From NCBI GenBank assembly GCA_016710745.1, contig JADJVB010000005.1, forward strand, positions 248,001 through 312,000: a DNA stretch of 64,000 bases. Direction: 5' to 3'. This document shows, one piece after another, positions 54,659 to 64,000 of this stretch. Made by a program: the position numbers and the translations under genes. Position 1 is the first letter of the stretch, and each line of letters opens with the position of its first letter. The stretch is from Chitinophagaceae bacterium. Its GTDB lineage: Bacteria > Bacteroidota > Bacteroidia > Chitinophagales > Chitinophagaceae. Below the pieces are notes generated by a model. That model made no database searches. It was not told the DNA's origin and was given only the letters and a program-made list of their open reading frames with translations.

Positions 54659-55621
54659 ATGTCAGTCTTAATATTTTTAGATCAATCAGAAGGTCACATA
54701 AAAAAATCATCATTTGAAGCGGCCAGCTATGGCGCTAAGGTTGCCGAACAACTTGGCACAACGGCTGATGCCATTGTGTTAGGAGCAGTTTCAGATGATC
54801 TGTCAGCTTTGGGAAACTACGGTATCAAAAAAGTGCATACCGTAAAAAATGATGCGGTCGATAATTTTGACGCACAGGTTTTTACCAGGGTTATTGCCGA
54901 TGCGGCAAAGGCCCTTGACGCCAAAGTGATCATCTTCTCTAATAATTTTAATGGCAAGGCCATTGCGCCGCGATTAAGTGTACGGCTGAAAGCCGGATTG
55001 GTGTCGGGTGCTATTGCCCTGCCGGATACGGGTAGTGGGTTTACCGTTAAGAAAAGTGTTTTCAGTGGTAAGGCCTTTGCCAATATCACGGTTACTACCG
55101 ATATTAAAATTGTTGCCTTAAATCCAAATTCATACAGTATCGTCAAAACCGATGGGAAAGCCGAATTTGCCGAATTTGCAACAACCGTTGATGCCGGAAA
55201 AGTGCTGGTAACAGCCACTGATAAAGTAGTAGGTGAAGTTCCGTTGAGTGAAGCAGAAATTGTGGTCAGCGGCGGCCGTGGTTTAAAAGGCCCCGAAAAC
55301 TGGGCCCTGGTAACCGACCTGGCCAAATTATTAGGCGCTGCAACCGCGTGCAGCCGTCCGGTTTCGGATAGTGACTGGCGCCCGCATCATGAGCACGTTG
55401 GACAAACGGGATTGGCCATTGCTCCTAATTTATATATTGCTATTGGTATTTCGGGTGCCATACAGCATTTGGCCGGCGTAAACAGAAGTAAGGTGATCGT
55501 TGTGATCAATAAAGACCCCGAAGCACCTTTCTTTAAAGCTGCCGACTACGGTATTGTTGGCGATGCATTCGACGTAATGCCTAAGATTATTGAAGCAGTT
55601 AAGAAATTAAAGCAGGCTTAA
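54659..55621 (+). CDS. etfA: Electron transfer flavoprotein alpha subunit
   Basis: A 320-residue protein with the C-terminal FAD-binding domain: VVSGGRGLKGPENW, RPVSDSDWRPHHEHVGQTG, and AIGISGAIQHLAGV. It is the partner of etfB. Length and order match the family. Confidence 0.96.
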   Translation: MSVLIFLDQSEGHIKKSSFEAASYGAKVAEQLGTTADAIVLGAVSDDLSALGNYGIKKVHTVKNDAVDNFDAQVFTRVIADAAKALDAKVIIFSNNFNGKAIAPRLSVRLKAGLVSGAIALPDTGSGFTVKKSVFSGKAFANITVTTDIKIVALNPNSYSIVKTDGKAEFAEFATTVDAGKVLVTATDKVVGEVPLSEAEIVVSGGRGLKGPENWALVTDLAKLLGAATACSRPVSDSDWRPHHEHVGQTGLAIAPNLYIAIGISGAIQHLAGVNRSKVIVVINKDPEAPFFKAADYGIVGDAFDVMPKIIEAVKKLKQA

Positions 55622-55652
55622 TTATAATAAAAAAACAAACGGCCTTATATTT

Positions 55653-55686
55653 TAAGCCTTTCAACTTAGTTTTGAAAGGCTTTTAT
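55653..55686 (+). terminator. Terminator after etfA
   Basis: AAGCCTTTCAA and TTGAAAGGCTT form an exact 11-bp stem, followed by TTTATTTTA. It ends just before a -7-like TATATTTG at 55689-55696 of the next gene. Confidence 0.85.
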
Positions 55687-55727
55687 TTTATATTTGCTGT
55701 TCACTCGTGCTTAATTAGAAACAGAAG

Positions 55728-56321
55728 ATGGGTATGAAAAAAATAGAACTGGAAATAGTGGCATTATCGCACAGCATTACGCAAACCCATTCGTATGCGG
55801 TTGTTTTGGGTGAAGTAAATGGTTTACGCCGCCTGCCGATCGTTATCGGCGGCTTTGAAGCGCAGGCCATTGCCGTAGCGTTGGAGCGCATGAGCCCCAG
55901 CCGTCCGTTGACGCACGACCTGATGAAAAATTTCATGATGGCTTTTAATGTAGAATTACACGAAGTGGTGATCAACGATCTGCAGGAAGGTATTTTTTAC
56001 AGCAAACTGGTTTGCAGCTCGGCAAATGATACGGTTGAAATTGATTCACGCACGTCGGATGCGTTGGCATTGGCGGTAAGGTTTGGTTGCCCCATATTTA
56101 CTTTCGATACGATTTTAGACCAGGCCGGCATTTTAATGGAAGATGATGGCAAAGGCAAAGCGGCAACAGCTTCTGTTACTACCGAAACCGGCGGCAGCGA
56201 TGATTTGAAATCCTTATCGCTGGAAGACCTGGAAGGGTTGCTGGCTGAAGTACTTGACCATGAGGATTATATCAGGGCGATCGCGATACGGGACGAGATA
56301 AAAGCCAGAAAGGAAAAATAA
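55728..56321 (+). CDS. Bifunctional nuclease family (DUF151) protein
   Basis: A 197-residue protein with the bifunctional nuclease domain (LPIVIGGFEAQAIAVALE, RPLTHDLMKNFM, IDSRTSDALALAVRFGCPIF) and a C-terminal UVR-like motif (EDYIRAIAIRDEIKAR). The known family members have RNase/DNase activity; the cellular role in Bacteroidota is unclear. The -7-like box at 55689-55696 suggests its own promoter. Confidence 0.92.
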   Translation: MGMKKIELEIVALSHSITQTHSYAVVLGEVNGLRRLPIVIGGFEAQAIAVALERMSPSRPLTHDLMKNFMMAFNVELHEVVINDLQEGIFYSKLVCSSANDTVEIDSRTSDALALAVRFGCPIFTFDTILDQAGILMEDDGKGKAATASVTTETGGSDDLKSLSLEDLEGLLAEVLDHEDYIRAIAIRDEIKARKEK

Positions 56322-56333
56322 TGCGGTCAAATT

Positions 56334-56493
56334 AATTGATAATTGACTAATGGATAATGGATAATTTTTTAGAAAATGATCGACTTACTAATAAGAACGA
56401 CTTCAAACAAATAGAGGAATGAAGTAAACACATTATCCATTATTTCATTATCCATTATCCACTTTCCCATTATCCATTAGTCAATTATCAATT
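56334..56493. repeat. Inverted repeat of TTAGTCAATTATCAATT type
   Basis: The left arm (56334-56366) AATTGATAATTGACTAATGG and the right arm (56469-56493) are complementary, with ATTATCCATT copies between. It lies directly before ispE and reaches its start region. Confidence 0.75.
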
Positions 56494-56503
56494 GTCCACT
56501 GCC

Positions 56504-57349
56504 ATGCTCGTTTTTCCCAATTGTAAAATAAATCTCGGCTTACAAATTCTCCATAAAAGAACAGATGGTTTTCATGATCTCGAAACTGTTTTTTATCCCC
56601 TTGCTTTTAGGGATGCACTCGAACTCATTCCAAATACCAATAACGAAACGGGCGTAACATTCACAGGAACAGGATTGGCTGTTGAAGGCAAAACGGAAGA
56701 TAACCTTTGTATTAAAGCCTATCAATTGCTAAAGAAAGATTTCTCCGAATTGCCTTCTGTAAGCATGCACCTGCATAAAGCCATACCCATGGGCGCCGGG
56801 TTGGGCGGCGGTTCGGCTGCTGCGGCATTTACGTTAAAACTGCTGAACGACAAATTCAAACTCAATATCTCAACTCCTCAATTGCTGAACTATGCGAAGC
56901 AGCTTGGCAGCGATTGTCCGTTCTTCATTATTAATAAACCTTGCTTTGCCACCGGGCGGGGCGAAATACTGGAGGAACTGGTTTTGGACCTCTCCCATTA
57001 CAAAATTGTATTGATCAATCCCGGTATTCATATCAATACGGGATGGGCATTTACTGAATTGGCGAAGGGGTCAAACGGCTCCCGGCTGTTAGACCCCTAT
57101 ATCCCCTCACTAAAAACCATCATGCAACAACCCATAGATACCTGGAAAAGCCAACTAACCAATGATTTTGAAACGGTCGTGTTTATGGCTCATCCGGAAA
57201 TAAAATCAATCAAAGAAAATCTATACAAACTGGGCGCCATCTATGCGGCCATGAGTGGCAGCGGCAGCACTGTGTTCGGGATATTTTCCAATGATATCGA
57301 TCCCAACCTATTCAGGAACGACAACTATTTTATTAAAAGCGTAAATTAG
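56504..57349 (+). CDS. ispE: 4-diphosphocytidyl-2-C-methyl-D-erythritol kinase IspE
   Basis: The ATG at 56504 (MLVFPNCKINLGLQILHKR) gives the normal GHMP-kinase start; the open frame from 56492 would use TTG within the repeat. The ATP motif is KAIPMGAGLGGGSAAAAFTL, with DCPFFI and MSGSGSTVFGIF near the end. Length 281. It acts in the MEP isoprenoid pathway. Confidence 0.95.
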   Translation: MLVFPNCKINLGLQILHKRTDGFHDLETVFYPLAFRDALELIPNTNNETGVTFTGTGLAVEGKTEDNLCIKAYQLLKKDFSELPSVSMHLHKAIPMGAGLGGGSAAAAFTLKLLNDKFKLNISTPQLLNYAKQLGSDCPFFIINKPCFATGRGEILEELVLDLSHYKIVLINPGIHINTGWAFTELAKGSNGSRLLDPYIPSLKTIMQQPIDTWKSQLTNDFETVVFMAHPEIKSIKENLYKLGAIYAAMSGSGSTVFGIFSNDIDPNLFRNDNYFIKSVN

Positions 57350-57529
57350 TTTACCTTGCAGCAAATAAATCACCATTAATTCGTTGTTGACCATACCATC
57401 TTTTTTGCGCAGTAACCTCGATCTACTCAATCATCGAGGATAGGCTTCTTTTGGCCTCTCCGTCAGGCAGCGGAAGGCACAGGTATCCGTGATTTTTAAT
57501 TCCTTTTTTATTTCTTCAAAACATGTATA

Positions 57530-58765
57530 ATGATGAACTCAACTATTTCGATTTCGGCTAACGCACAACAATATTTAGACCTGGAAGAAAAATACGGTGC
57601 CCATAATTATCATCCGTTGCCCGTAGTATTGAATCGTGGTGAAGGCGTTTTTTTATATGATGTTGATGGCAAACGCTATTATGATTTTTTAAGTGGCTAC
57701 TCAGCTGTTAACCAGGGGCATTGCCATCCAAAAATCATTGCTGCTTTGGTTCAGCAGGCACAACAATTAACCCTTACTTCCCGGGCCTTTCACAGTAGTT
57801 TATTGGGTACTTATGAAAAATATATCACTGAATATTTTGGTTACGATAAAGTGCTGCCTATGAACTCAGGTGTGGAGGCCGTGGAAACAGCCATCAAACT
57901 TTGCCGCAAATGGGGCTATGAAATAAAAGGCATTCCGGCAAATGCCGCAAAGATCATTGTTTGTGAAGGCAATTTTCATGGTCGTACCATCAACGTTATT
58001 GCCTTCAGCAGCGACCCCCTAGCCAGGACAAATTTTGGCCCTTACAATCCGGGCTATGAGCCGGTTCCACACAATGACCTGCCTGCCTTGGAAAAAGCTT
58101 TCCAGGATAAAAACGTAGCTGCTTTTTTATTCGAACCCATCCAGGGCGAGGCCGGTGTGGTGGTGCCGGATGCCGGCTATTTTAAAGGCGTTCGCGATTT
58201 GTGCACCGAATACAATGTGCTCATGGTGGCCGATGAAATTCAATGCGGACTTGCCCGCACCGGAAAAATGCTGGCCTGCGATCATGAAAATGTACGTCCT
58301 GATATTTTAATATTAGGCAAGGCGTTGAGTGGTGGCGTGTTACCGGTTAGTGCCGTTTTATGCGATGATGAGATCATGCTGACCATTAAGCCCGGCGAGC
58401 ATGGGAGTACCTATGGGGGAAATCCTTTAGCCTGTGCAGTTGCAATAGCTGCCTTGCAGGTTTTAAAAGATGAACACCTGGCAACCAATGCAGCAGCGAT
58501 GGGCAATTTACTGAGAAGTGAATTGGAAAAACTGAACTCGCCATACATTTCTATAGTAAGGGGTATGGGTTTATTAAATGCCATTGTAATTAAACATGAA
58601 AACCCCAATGCCGCCTGGGAATTGTGTTTGCTGTTGAAAGAAAATGGGTTACTGGCTAAACCTACACATGGTGACAAGATACGGTTTGCTCCTCCCCTGG
58701 TTATAACCAAAGAACAGGTGTTGGAATGTGTGGAGATAATTGATCAGAGTTTGAAATTGTTGTAA
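57530..58765 (+). CDS. rocD: Ornithine aminotransferase
   Basis: A 411-residue class-III PLP aminotransferase. The start EEKYGAHNYHPLPVVLNRGEG, DFLSGYSAVNQGHCHPKI and the PLP-Lys region DILILGKALSGGVLPVSAVL are typical of ornithine-oxo-acid transaminase. It converts ornithine to glutamate semialdehyde. The upstream interval 57350-57529 holds only a small hairpin CCTCGAT...ATCGAGG near 57417. Confidence 0.93.
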   Translation: MMNSTISISANAQQYLDLEEKYGAHNYHPLPVVLNRGEGVFLYDVDGKRYYDFLSGYSAVNQGHCHPKIIAALVQQAQQLTLTSRAFHSSLLGTYEKYITEYFGYDKVLPMNSGVEAVETAIKLCRKWGYEIKGIPANAAKIIVCEGNFHGRTINVIAFSSDPLARTNFGPYNPGYEPVPHNDLPALEKAFQDKNVAAFLFEPIQGEAGVVVPDAGYFKGVRDLCTEYNVLMVADEIQCGLARTGKMLACDHENVRPDILILGKALSGGVLPVSAVLCDDEIMLTIKPGEHGSTYGGNPLACAVAIAALQVLKDEHLATNAAAMGNLLRSELEKLNSPYISIVRGMGLLNAIVIKHENPNAAWELCLLLKENGLLAKPTHGDKIRFAPPLVITKEQVLECVEIIDQSLKLL

Positions 58766-58857
58766 ATAAGGAAGGCGGGTTCAACAGCTTCGCTTCCTTA
58801 AAAAACAAAGACCACCTTTTCTGCCAAATTCTCTAACTTAGATTTTCAAAACATTTT

Positions 58858-59568
58858 ATGGATACCCACCTGCACCACGACCATATTGAATCACATTTAA
58901 AAAGCAGCGACCTGTTGAGGGATGTGGTTATTGGCATGAGCGACGGGCTTACCGTTCCGTTTGCATTGGCCGCGGGCCTTAGCGGCGCTGTTGATCAAAG
59001 CAGTATCATTGTTATAGCCGGCATTGCCGAGGTGGCTGCAGGCAGTATCGCCATGGGTTTGGGTGGCTACCTGGCCGGTAAAACCGAGCAGGATCATTAT
59101 AAAAGCGAATTAAGAAGAGAACACGACGAAGTAGAAAATCTCCGCCACAAGGAAATTGAAGAAACCAAAGAGTTTTTCGCCAATATTGGTTTGAGTGAAG
59201 CTTTACAGAACCAGGCCACTGAAGAAATAGCGCAGGATAAAGACCGTTGGGTTGAATTTATGATGAAATATGAACTGGGACTTGATAAACCCGATCCAAA
59301 ACGGGCCACTAAAAGTGCCTTAAATATTGGCCTTTCTTATGTTGTTGGTGGTATCATTCCGCTAAGCCCTTATTTTTTTATTGACGACTCAACCGAGGCC
59401 TTAAAAATTTCGGCCATTGTTACCCTGGTCTGTCTTTTTATTTTTGGATTTTTTAAAAGTAAGATGACCGGTGTTAACCCGGTTTGGGGTGCGCTAAAAG
59501 TAATGTTCATCGGTGCCGTAGCAGCAGCTGCTGCATTTGGTGTGGCCAAATTATTTGAAGCCTATTGA
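58858..59568 (+). CDS. VIT1/CCC1-family metal transporter
   Basis: A 236-residue membrane protein: LLRDVVIGMSDGLTVPFALA at the start, AEVAAGSIAMGLGGYLAGKT, a charged cytosolic helix (about 80-135) with Glu-rich metal sites, and three more membrane segments. Family members move Fe(II) or Mn(II). Its stop touches that of the convergent CDF gene with no bases between. Confidence 0.9.
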   Translation: MDTHLHHDHIESHLKSSDLLRDVVIGMSDGLTVPFALAAGLSGAVDQSSIIVIAGIAEVAAGSIAMGLGGYLAGKTEQDHYKSELRREHDEVENLRHKEIEETKEFFANIGLSEALQNQATEEIAQDKDRWVEFMMKYELGLDKPDPKRATKSALNIGLSYVVGGIIPLSPYFFIDDSTEALKISAIVTLVCLFIFGFFKSKMTGVNPVWGALKVMFIGAVAAAAAFGVAKLFEAY

Positions 59569-60552
59569 TCATACCCGGTGTTTGCTGTTGCTCGAAATAT
59601 TCTCCATCGTCCACTCCAGTTTTTGTTCAAAAGCGTGCACCCGTACAGTACAGTCACTTTTTGTGCAAATTTTACAGGAAAAATCGAGGCAACCGTCTGA
59701 ATGAACAAATAATTCAACAGATTCTCCATATTCATTTTTCACCAGGTTGGATAAGGCATCAATTTCTTCATGTGCTTCATGCACATTCAAATACCAGGGT
59801 ACGGTAAGGTGGCAATCGAGGTGAATCACGCTGCCATATTTAATAATCCTGAGGTTATGCAGGTCGATCCAGTTTTCCCTGCGGCTTGCATTCAGCATAT
59901 TAACCATTTTCTTCAGCAGTTTTGTATCTGCTTCATCCATGATACCGGCAACAGAACTGCGCAGGATCTTATAGCCGGTAAACACAATAAAGATGGAAAA
60001 AAGGATGGCAACCGCGCTATCCAGCCAAACCAGGTGGGTAAATAAAATAAGTATCAATCCCACCACAATTCCTAAAGTAGACCAGGTATCGGTTTGTAAA
60101 TGTTTCCCGCTTGATATCAACGCCAGTGAATTATTTTTCCGGCCGGTTTTAATACAAACCGCACCGGCAAAATAGTTGGCCAACCCGGTAACCGCCACCA
60201 ATATGATACCATAATCCAGTTTTTTTATTTCGTGGGGATGGATAAGGTTATTAAATGCCTCATAAATAATGATCAAACCGGCAATACTGATCAGGGAGCC
60301 CTCAATGGCTGCCGAAATAAATTCGGCTTTGCCATGCCCGTACGGATGGTCGCTGTCGCGGGGCTTGGCCGAAACGTAGAGGCTGTACACCCCTATTAAA
60401 CCCGCAATTACATTCACAATACTTTCGAAAGCATCGGTTAAAATAGCAACAGAGCCTGTAAGATACCAGGCAAACGCTTTTACGAGTAACAGCAAGATCG
60501 ACAATGCTGCTATCCGCTTTTGAATTTTTAAATTATATAGTGAATTGTTCAA
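59569..60552 (-). CDS. Cation diffusion facilitator transporter
   Basis: A 327-residue CDF protein with about six membrane segments (KAFAWYLTGSVAILTDAFES holding the metal-site Asp; SDHPYGHGKAEF loop) and a cytosolic domain. The C-terminus has DGCLDFSCKICTKSDC, a Cys cluster that may bind metal. It follows the exonuclease gene by 23 bases, so the two may be cotranscribed. Zn, Fe or Mn are likely substrates. Confidence 0.93.
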   Translation of the reverse strand: MNNSLYNLKIQKRIAALSILLLLVKAFAWYLTGSVAILTDAFESIVNVIAGLIGVYSLYVSAKPRDSDHPYGHGKAEFISAAIEGSLISIAGLIIIYEAFNNLIHPHEIKKLDYGIILVAVTGLANYFAGAVCIKTGRKNNSLALISSGKHLQTDTWSTLGIVVGLILILFTHLVWLDSAVAILFSIFIVFTGYKILRSSVAGIMDEADTKLLKKMVNMLNASRRENWIDLHNLRIIKYGSVIHLDCHLTVPWYLNVHEAHEEIDALSNLVKNEYGESVELFVHSDGCLDFSCKICTKSDCTVRVHAFEQKLEWTMENISSNSKHRV

Positions 60553-60575
60553 ATCGTCATCAATTATATGTGAAA

Positions 60576-61925
60576 TTACCTAGTCAGCGGAAATCGTTTA
60601 TTTGGATTAGCCTCGGCAAATGAATAAATATTGTTGCGGATATAGTCATTATCGATGTAAGGTTGCAACAAATTTTTCAATTCGCCCGAATTTTCGATCG
60701 GGAAAGATTTTGGTAAATAGCCCATACCCCAAAAACTTCCCCGCTCAACCAGCAAACACAGTTTCTCTTCTTCCCTGATCCCTTCATCAATCAACACAAA
60801 ACTCGGCAGGGTTTCGGTTAAGGCGTCCAGTGCCCTTTTGATCCTGTTATTATACACATCCGGGGGTTCCAGCGCTGTATCTTCTTTTTTTGTGAAAGCC
60901 GTTTTATCAATAAAACAAAGCCGGGCATTCAGATCAAATTCTTCTACCATTTTTTTCAGCATGACCAAACCTTCATTCAACAAACTAAAATGGTAAATAT
61001 GCGGCAGATTTTTTTTCTTCTTATCAATGGCCAACCGGATATAACCCCGGTTATCCTCAAAAGCATACAGGGCATATTTTACCAGGGGCTGCTTTTGGCT
61101 TTTATTATACCGGGGCCACAGCTTTTTGATCTCTGTACTTTCCAAAACTATGGCTTCCAGTTCGGTGGCACATTGTTTGTACGAAATTTTAAAAATGTTG
61201 CGGATAAAATTTTGTCGCTTCAGGTCGGTATCATTATGGGTAAAATGGCTGCTCACCCTTTTTTTCAGGTTAATGGCCTTGCCTACATAGATCACTTTGT
61301 CTTTGTTATTATGAAAATAATACACCCCGGGTTTGGCAGGTAGTTTGTCGATCACCTCCTTGTCCAGGTTCAGCGGCAACCAATGTTCGCCTGATGTACG
61401 TTTCAACATCTGGTTAATATGGGTTTGTCCGCCATTGGCCAGCATATATTCGAACAGTTTCACCGTAGCCCGGGCATCGCCGCCTGCCCGGTGCCTGTTT
61501 TCAATATCGATCCTGAGCGACCGGCAAAGATTGCCCAGGCTATAGGAAGCCAATCCGGGAAAAATTTTTCTCCCTAACCGTACGGTACATAATTTCTTTG
61601 CAGTAAGATCGTAACCCGATTGTTTGAGTTGATGTTTTACAAAGGAATAATCGAAGTTTACATTATGCGCCACAAAAATATTTTCGTTCAGGATATCAAA
61701 TAACAGGTCGGCTATTTCATCAAAAGTTGGCGCTGTGGCTACCATCTCATTATCAATGCCGGTTAGCGAGGTAATAAAGCGGGGAATCAGTTGTTGCGGG
61801 TTGATGAGGGTTTCAAAATGTTTTACCACCCGCTCTCCGTCATGCACAAATACCGATATTTCGGTTATGCCATTTGCCGAAGCATGGCCACCGGTTGTTT
61901 CAATATCTACGATCGCATAATTCAT
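60576..61925 (-). CDS. DEDDh exonuclease fused to GIY-YIG nuclease domain
   Basis: A 449-residue protein. The N-terminal part (1-170) is a DnaQ-like 3'-5' exonuclease: AIVDIETTGGHASANGITEI (DxE), AHNVNFDYSFVKHQL, HRAGGDARATVKLF. The middle (about 195-270) is a UvrC-like GIY-YIG domain: KPGVYYFHNNKDKVIYVGKA. The rest (about 290-449) is of unknown fold. Similar fusions (Cho-like or epsilon-UvrC) are common and are presumed to act in DNA repair. Confidence 0.93.
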   Translation of the reverse strand: MNYAIVDIETTGGHASANGITEISVFVHDGERVVKHFETLINPQQLIPRFITSLTGIDNEMVATAPTFDEIADLLFDILNENIFVAHNVNFDYSFVKHQLKQSGYDLTAKKLCTVRLGRKIFPGLASYSLGNLCRSLRIDIENRHRAGGDARATVKLFEYMLANGGQTHINQMLKRTSGEHWLPLNLDKEVIDKLPAKPGVYYFHNNKDKVIYVGKAINLKKRVSSHFTHNDTDLKRQNFIRNIFKISYKQCATELEAIVLESTEIKKLWPRYNKSQKQPLVKYALYAFEDNRGYIRLAIDKKKKNLPHIYHFSLLNEGLVMLKKMVEEFDLNARLCFIDKTAFTKKEDTALEPPDVYNNRIKRALDALTETLPSFVLIDEGIREEEKLCLLVERGSFWGMGYLPKSFPIENSGELKNLLQPYIDNDYIRNNIYSFAEANPNKRFPLTR

Positions 61926-62011
61926 CAGGCATCGAAAATACTAATTATTTTAGTTAATCAATATTTTTTATCACGATTGATTATTGCTACATTGACATTA
62001 CAATCAATTAT

Positions 62012-62341
62012 ATGGAAATAAAACCATTCCCGTTTCAAACCATCGACTGGTCTGTAATAGAAGAAGAAGAACACCCGGGATCAACCGGTACCGCTTATTG
62101 GAGAATTTTTCATATGGGCGATATCAGGATAAGGATGGTTGAATATTCTGCGAACTACGAAGCCGACCATTGGTGCAGCAAGGGGCATATTATTTATTGT
62201 ATCAGTGGCGAAATGATCACTTTACTTGAAGATGGAAGGGTATTAAGCTTAACAGCCGGGATGACCTGGCATGTAGGCGATAATAGTGATGCACACCGCA
62301 GTAAATCGAAAGATGGTTGTAGATTATTTATCATTGATTAA
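62012..62341 (+). CDS. Small cupin-fold protein with DHWC motif
   Basis: A 109-residue protein of the DHCW-motif cupin kind: ANYEADHWCSKGHIIYCISG, then MTWHVGDNSDAHRS. Beta-barrel metal-binding fold is likely; the reaction is unknown. Its stop overlaps that of the convergent LysE gene. Confidence 0.85.
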   Translation: MEIKPFPFQTIDWSVIEEEEHPGSTGTAYWRIFHMGDIRIRMVEYSANYEADHWCSKGHIIYCISGEMITLLEDGRVLSLTAGMTWHVGDNSDAHRSKSKDGCRLFIID

Positions 62342-63018
62342 ACCGGCTTGTTTTCGTCGGCGTGCGTAAATTTATGAATAGCATCTTTATGCATGATCAT
62401 TTTTATGCCCTGAATAATGGCCGTGATCGCGAAGATACCACCGATCACCCAGTTGATATACTCCTGACTGTTTGATATCCTTTGTACCAGCCATTTTCCA
62501 CCAAATATGAATAAACAGTTTCCGATGAGGGTGCCCAATCCAATGCCTACGATATACATATTGTACTGGCTTTTTACCGGTTCCAGAATTTTTTTTGCAA
62601 ACAAAACGGTACTCCAGCCAAACCAAAAAGGAATTTGCACCGGGTTGATGGCACTCATAAACATACCCAGTAAAAAGCGGTGCATATTATTTTCGAGTAA
62701 CACATTTTTTGCCTCCCCACCCTTTGCGGCAGCGGCATAAAAGCTTCCGGCAGCCAATGCCAGGATGATAATGAGGGTGAACCATTCCATGGCTTTCATC
62801 AGCTTTTTCTGTTTGCGCACCCAGTCTACACCGATCAGGGATACACGCACATAGATCATTTCCACCAATAAAGAGCCCAGCGAGAAATAAATCGCATCTG
62901 CGATGGTTTCCTGGATACCGATCTGCATGGCGGCCACGTTCAGCGTACCCAGGGGCAACGACCCCAAAAAACTGATCAGTAAACCCCATAAAAAAATCCG
63001 TAATAATCGCGGCATCAA
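62338..63018 (-). CDS. LysE-family translocator
   Basis: A 226-residue membrane protein, about six segments. FLGSLPLGTLNVAAMQIGIQ is the LysE start motif, and NPVQIPFWFGWSTVLF the second half. It is presumed to export amino acids or similar molecules. Confidence 0.9.
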   Translation of the reverse strand: MMPRLLRIFLWGLLISFLGSLPLGTLNVAAMQIGIQETIADAIYFSLGSLLVEMIYVRVSLIGVDWVRKQKKLMKAMEWFTLIIILALAAGSFYAAAAKGGEAKNVLLENNMHRFLLGMFMSAINPVQIPFWFGWSTVLFAKKILEPVKSQYNMYIVGIGLGTLIGNCLFIFGGKWLVQRISNSQEYINWVIGGIFAITAIIQGIKMIMHKDAIHKFTHADENKPV

Positions 63019-63072
63019 ACAAAGATACTGAGCTGCGCCATATCAAACCATAAGAAATTGAAGAGGACACAA

Positions 63073-63615
63073 TTATTTGGCAAAAACAGACAGGGTCACG
63101 TTTACATTATCCGACATGGAGATGCTGCTGCCACCAACACCAAAATCCCGGCGATTGATCTTAAACCCGCCATCAAAAACATAGCCACCATTTTTGGGGG
63201 TGGCACCAAATCCAAATTCAACGGGCTTGGTCACGCCTTTGATGGTTAAGTTACCAAACATATAATACCGGCCGGCAACGGATGAAAGCACCACTTTAGT
63301 GCTGGTAAACCGCAGGGTCTTGTATTTTTCCACATCAAAATATTCGGCCTCACGCAAATGGTTATCTCTTGAACTGTTATCCGTATCAATGGTGCCGGCA
63401 TCTGCCGTTATATCAAAATAAGCATTTGCATAACCGGCCGGATCAAACCTGATGGTGCCCTTTAAGCCGGTGAAATCGCCGTCGGTTTTTATAGAAAAGT
63501 TTTTAATAACAAAATGAACTTTACTTTCGGCGTCAACAGGTGTATAGGTTCCCTGTGCATTTACCAGGTTTGAACAAACCAAACCGGCTATAACCAAAAT
63601 TCTTATTTTTTTCAT
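63073..63615 (-). CDS. YceI-family protein
   Basis: A 180-residue protein with a signal peptide (IRILVIAGLVCSNLVNAQ) and the YceI beta-barrel: YTPVDAESKVHFVIKNF, LKGTIRFDP, HLREAEYFDVEKYKTLRFTS and GNLTIKGVTKPVEF. The lipocalin-like fold binds polyprenoids or other lipids in some members. Confidence 0.94.
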   Translation of the reverse strand: MKKIRILVIAGLVCSNLVNAQGTYTPVDAESKVHFVIKNFSIKTDGDFTGLKGTIRFDPAGYANAYFDITADAGTIDTDNSSRDNHLREAEYFDVEKYKTLRFTSTKVVLSSVAGRYYMFGNLTIKGVTKPVEFGFGATPKNGGYVFDGGFKINRRDFGVGGSSISMSDNVNVTLSVFAK

Positions 63616-63639
63616 GAATTAAATATAGCTAAATACTGT

Positions 63640-64000
63640 TTAATTTTTTGTTTTCTTTAAGTTACTCAAATTATAGGTAACTCCAATTCCCACCCCCGGC
63701 ATCTTTTTTCTGAAGCGGTCATTTTTATCTCCACCGGGCGTTGTTTGTACTTCCCCATTGGTTGTATACTCCATAAAGAGAAACTGAAATCCAAGTTTAA
63801 CACCCCAAGAATCGTTCCACTTATACCTTACAAACAGTTCACTGTTTAAAGAGCCCCTGTCGTTGTCGCTAATTAACAAAACATTAAAGGGTGTGGGCTT
63901 TGCCGTTACCGGCACACCGGTTGCAAAATTATTGCCATAATAAGTACCGCTCTGTTTTTTACCAAAGCTGAATCCTATTGCGTCGATAGTAAATCCAACG
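63640..64000 (-). CDS. Outer-membrane beta-barrel protein, C-terminal part (5' end outside window)
   Basis: The minus-strand frame is open to the window edge, so the GTG at 63915 is not the true start. About 120 residues are visible, with alternating strands (SELFVRYKWNDSWGVKLGFQ, VGIGVTYNL). This looks like the end of a small outer-membrane barrel. Function unknown. Confidence 0.65.
   Translation of the reverse strand, partial: VGFTIDAIGFSFGKKQSGTYYGNNFATGVPVTAKPTPFNVLLISDNDRGSLNSELFVRYKWNDSWGVKLGFQFLFMEYTTNGEVQTTPGGDKNDRFRKKMPGVGIGVTYNLSNLKKTKN

Overview
The window looks like chromosome of a Bacteroidota bacterium, most likely from the Chitinophagaceae or a close relative. The evidence is two giant secreted proteins with type IX secretion (T9SS) C-terminal sorting domains, a SusC-type TonB-dependent receptor end, promoters of the Bacteroidota type (TTTG, about 19-20 nt, TAnnTTTG), three tail-collar (MdpB-like) paralogues, an imuA-imuB-dnaE2 cassette, and dispersed palindromic repeats often seen in this group. 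No rRNA, IS element, CRISPR array or prophage was found.

Layout. 0-4.5 kb: end of a TonB receptor, then an esterase facing an ATP-grasp ligase plus GCS2-type carboxylate-amine ligase pair. 4.5-4.7 kb: a degenerate tRNA-like copy followed by a good tRNA-Arg(ACG). 4.7-11 kb: a minus-strand operon of seven genes, the most unusual region here. It carries a stand-alone C-terminal domain of contractile-injection-system tape measure proteins, two long helical proteins of unknown function, a 305-residue protein with gasdermin-like sequence features, an AAA+ ATPase of the contractile-injection (Afp15/Pvc15) type, and two unknown proteins. No sheath, tube, baseplate or spike gene is present. A short 3' remnant of ppc lies behind it. 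11.4-17.1 kb: imuA-imuB-dnaE2 mutasome.

17.2-29.6 kb: a 4111-residue repetitive T9SS surface protein. 29.9-38.3 kb: a divergent gene set. Leftward run a zincin-like protein, a cytosolic periplasmic-binding-fold protein, a formyltransferase and three MdpB/tail-collar proteins. Rightward run a Tat-exported metallophosphatase-like protein, an Asp/Asn beta-hydroxylase, a membrane-anchored APS kinase, an HxGH nucleotidyltransferase and a sulfotransferase. Together they suggest sulfation, hydroxylation and formylation of some product or surface protein. 38.3 kb: rlmH. 39.0-49.0 kb: a second giant T9SS protein of 3333 residues. 49.5-53.2 kb: rhomboid protease and tilS, convergent, separated by a 1.7-kb repeat locus (21-bp tandem, 71-bp tandem, 229-bp flanking direct repeats). 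53.4-64 kb: ordinary housekeeping genes (TPR, etfBA, bifunctional nuclease, ispE, rocD, VIT1-type transporter, CDF transporter, exonuclease/GIY-YIG, cupin, LysE, YceI, outer-membrane protein).

Five genes are split by what looks like a one-base deletion (esterase, ATP-grasp, AAA+ ATPase, dnaE2, binding-protein-like). Several sit in short homopolymers, so sequencing error is a serious possibility, although 22 kb of the two giant ORFs is free of frameshifts.
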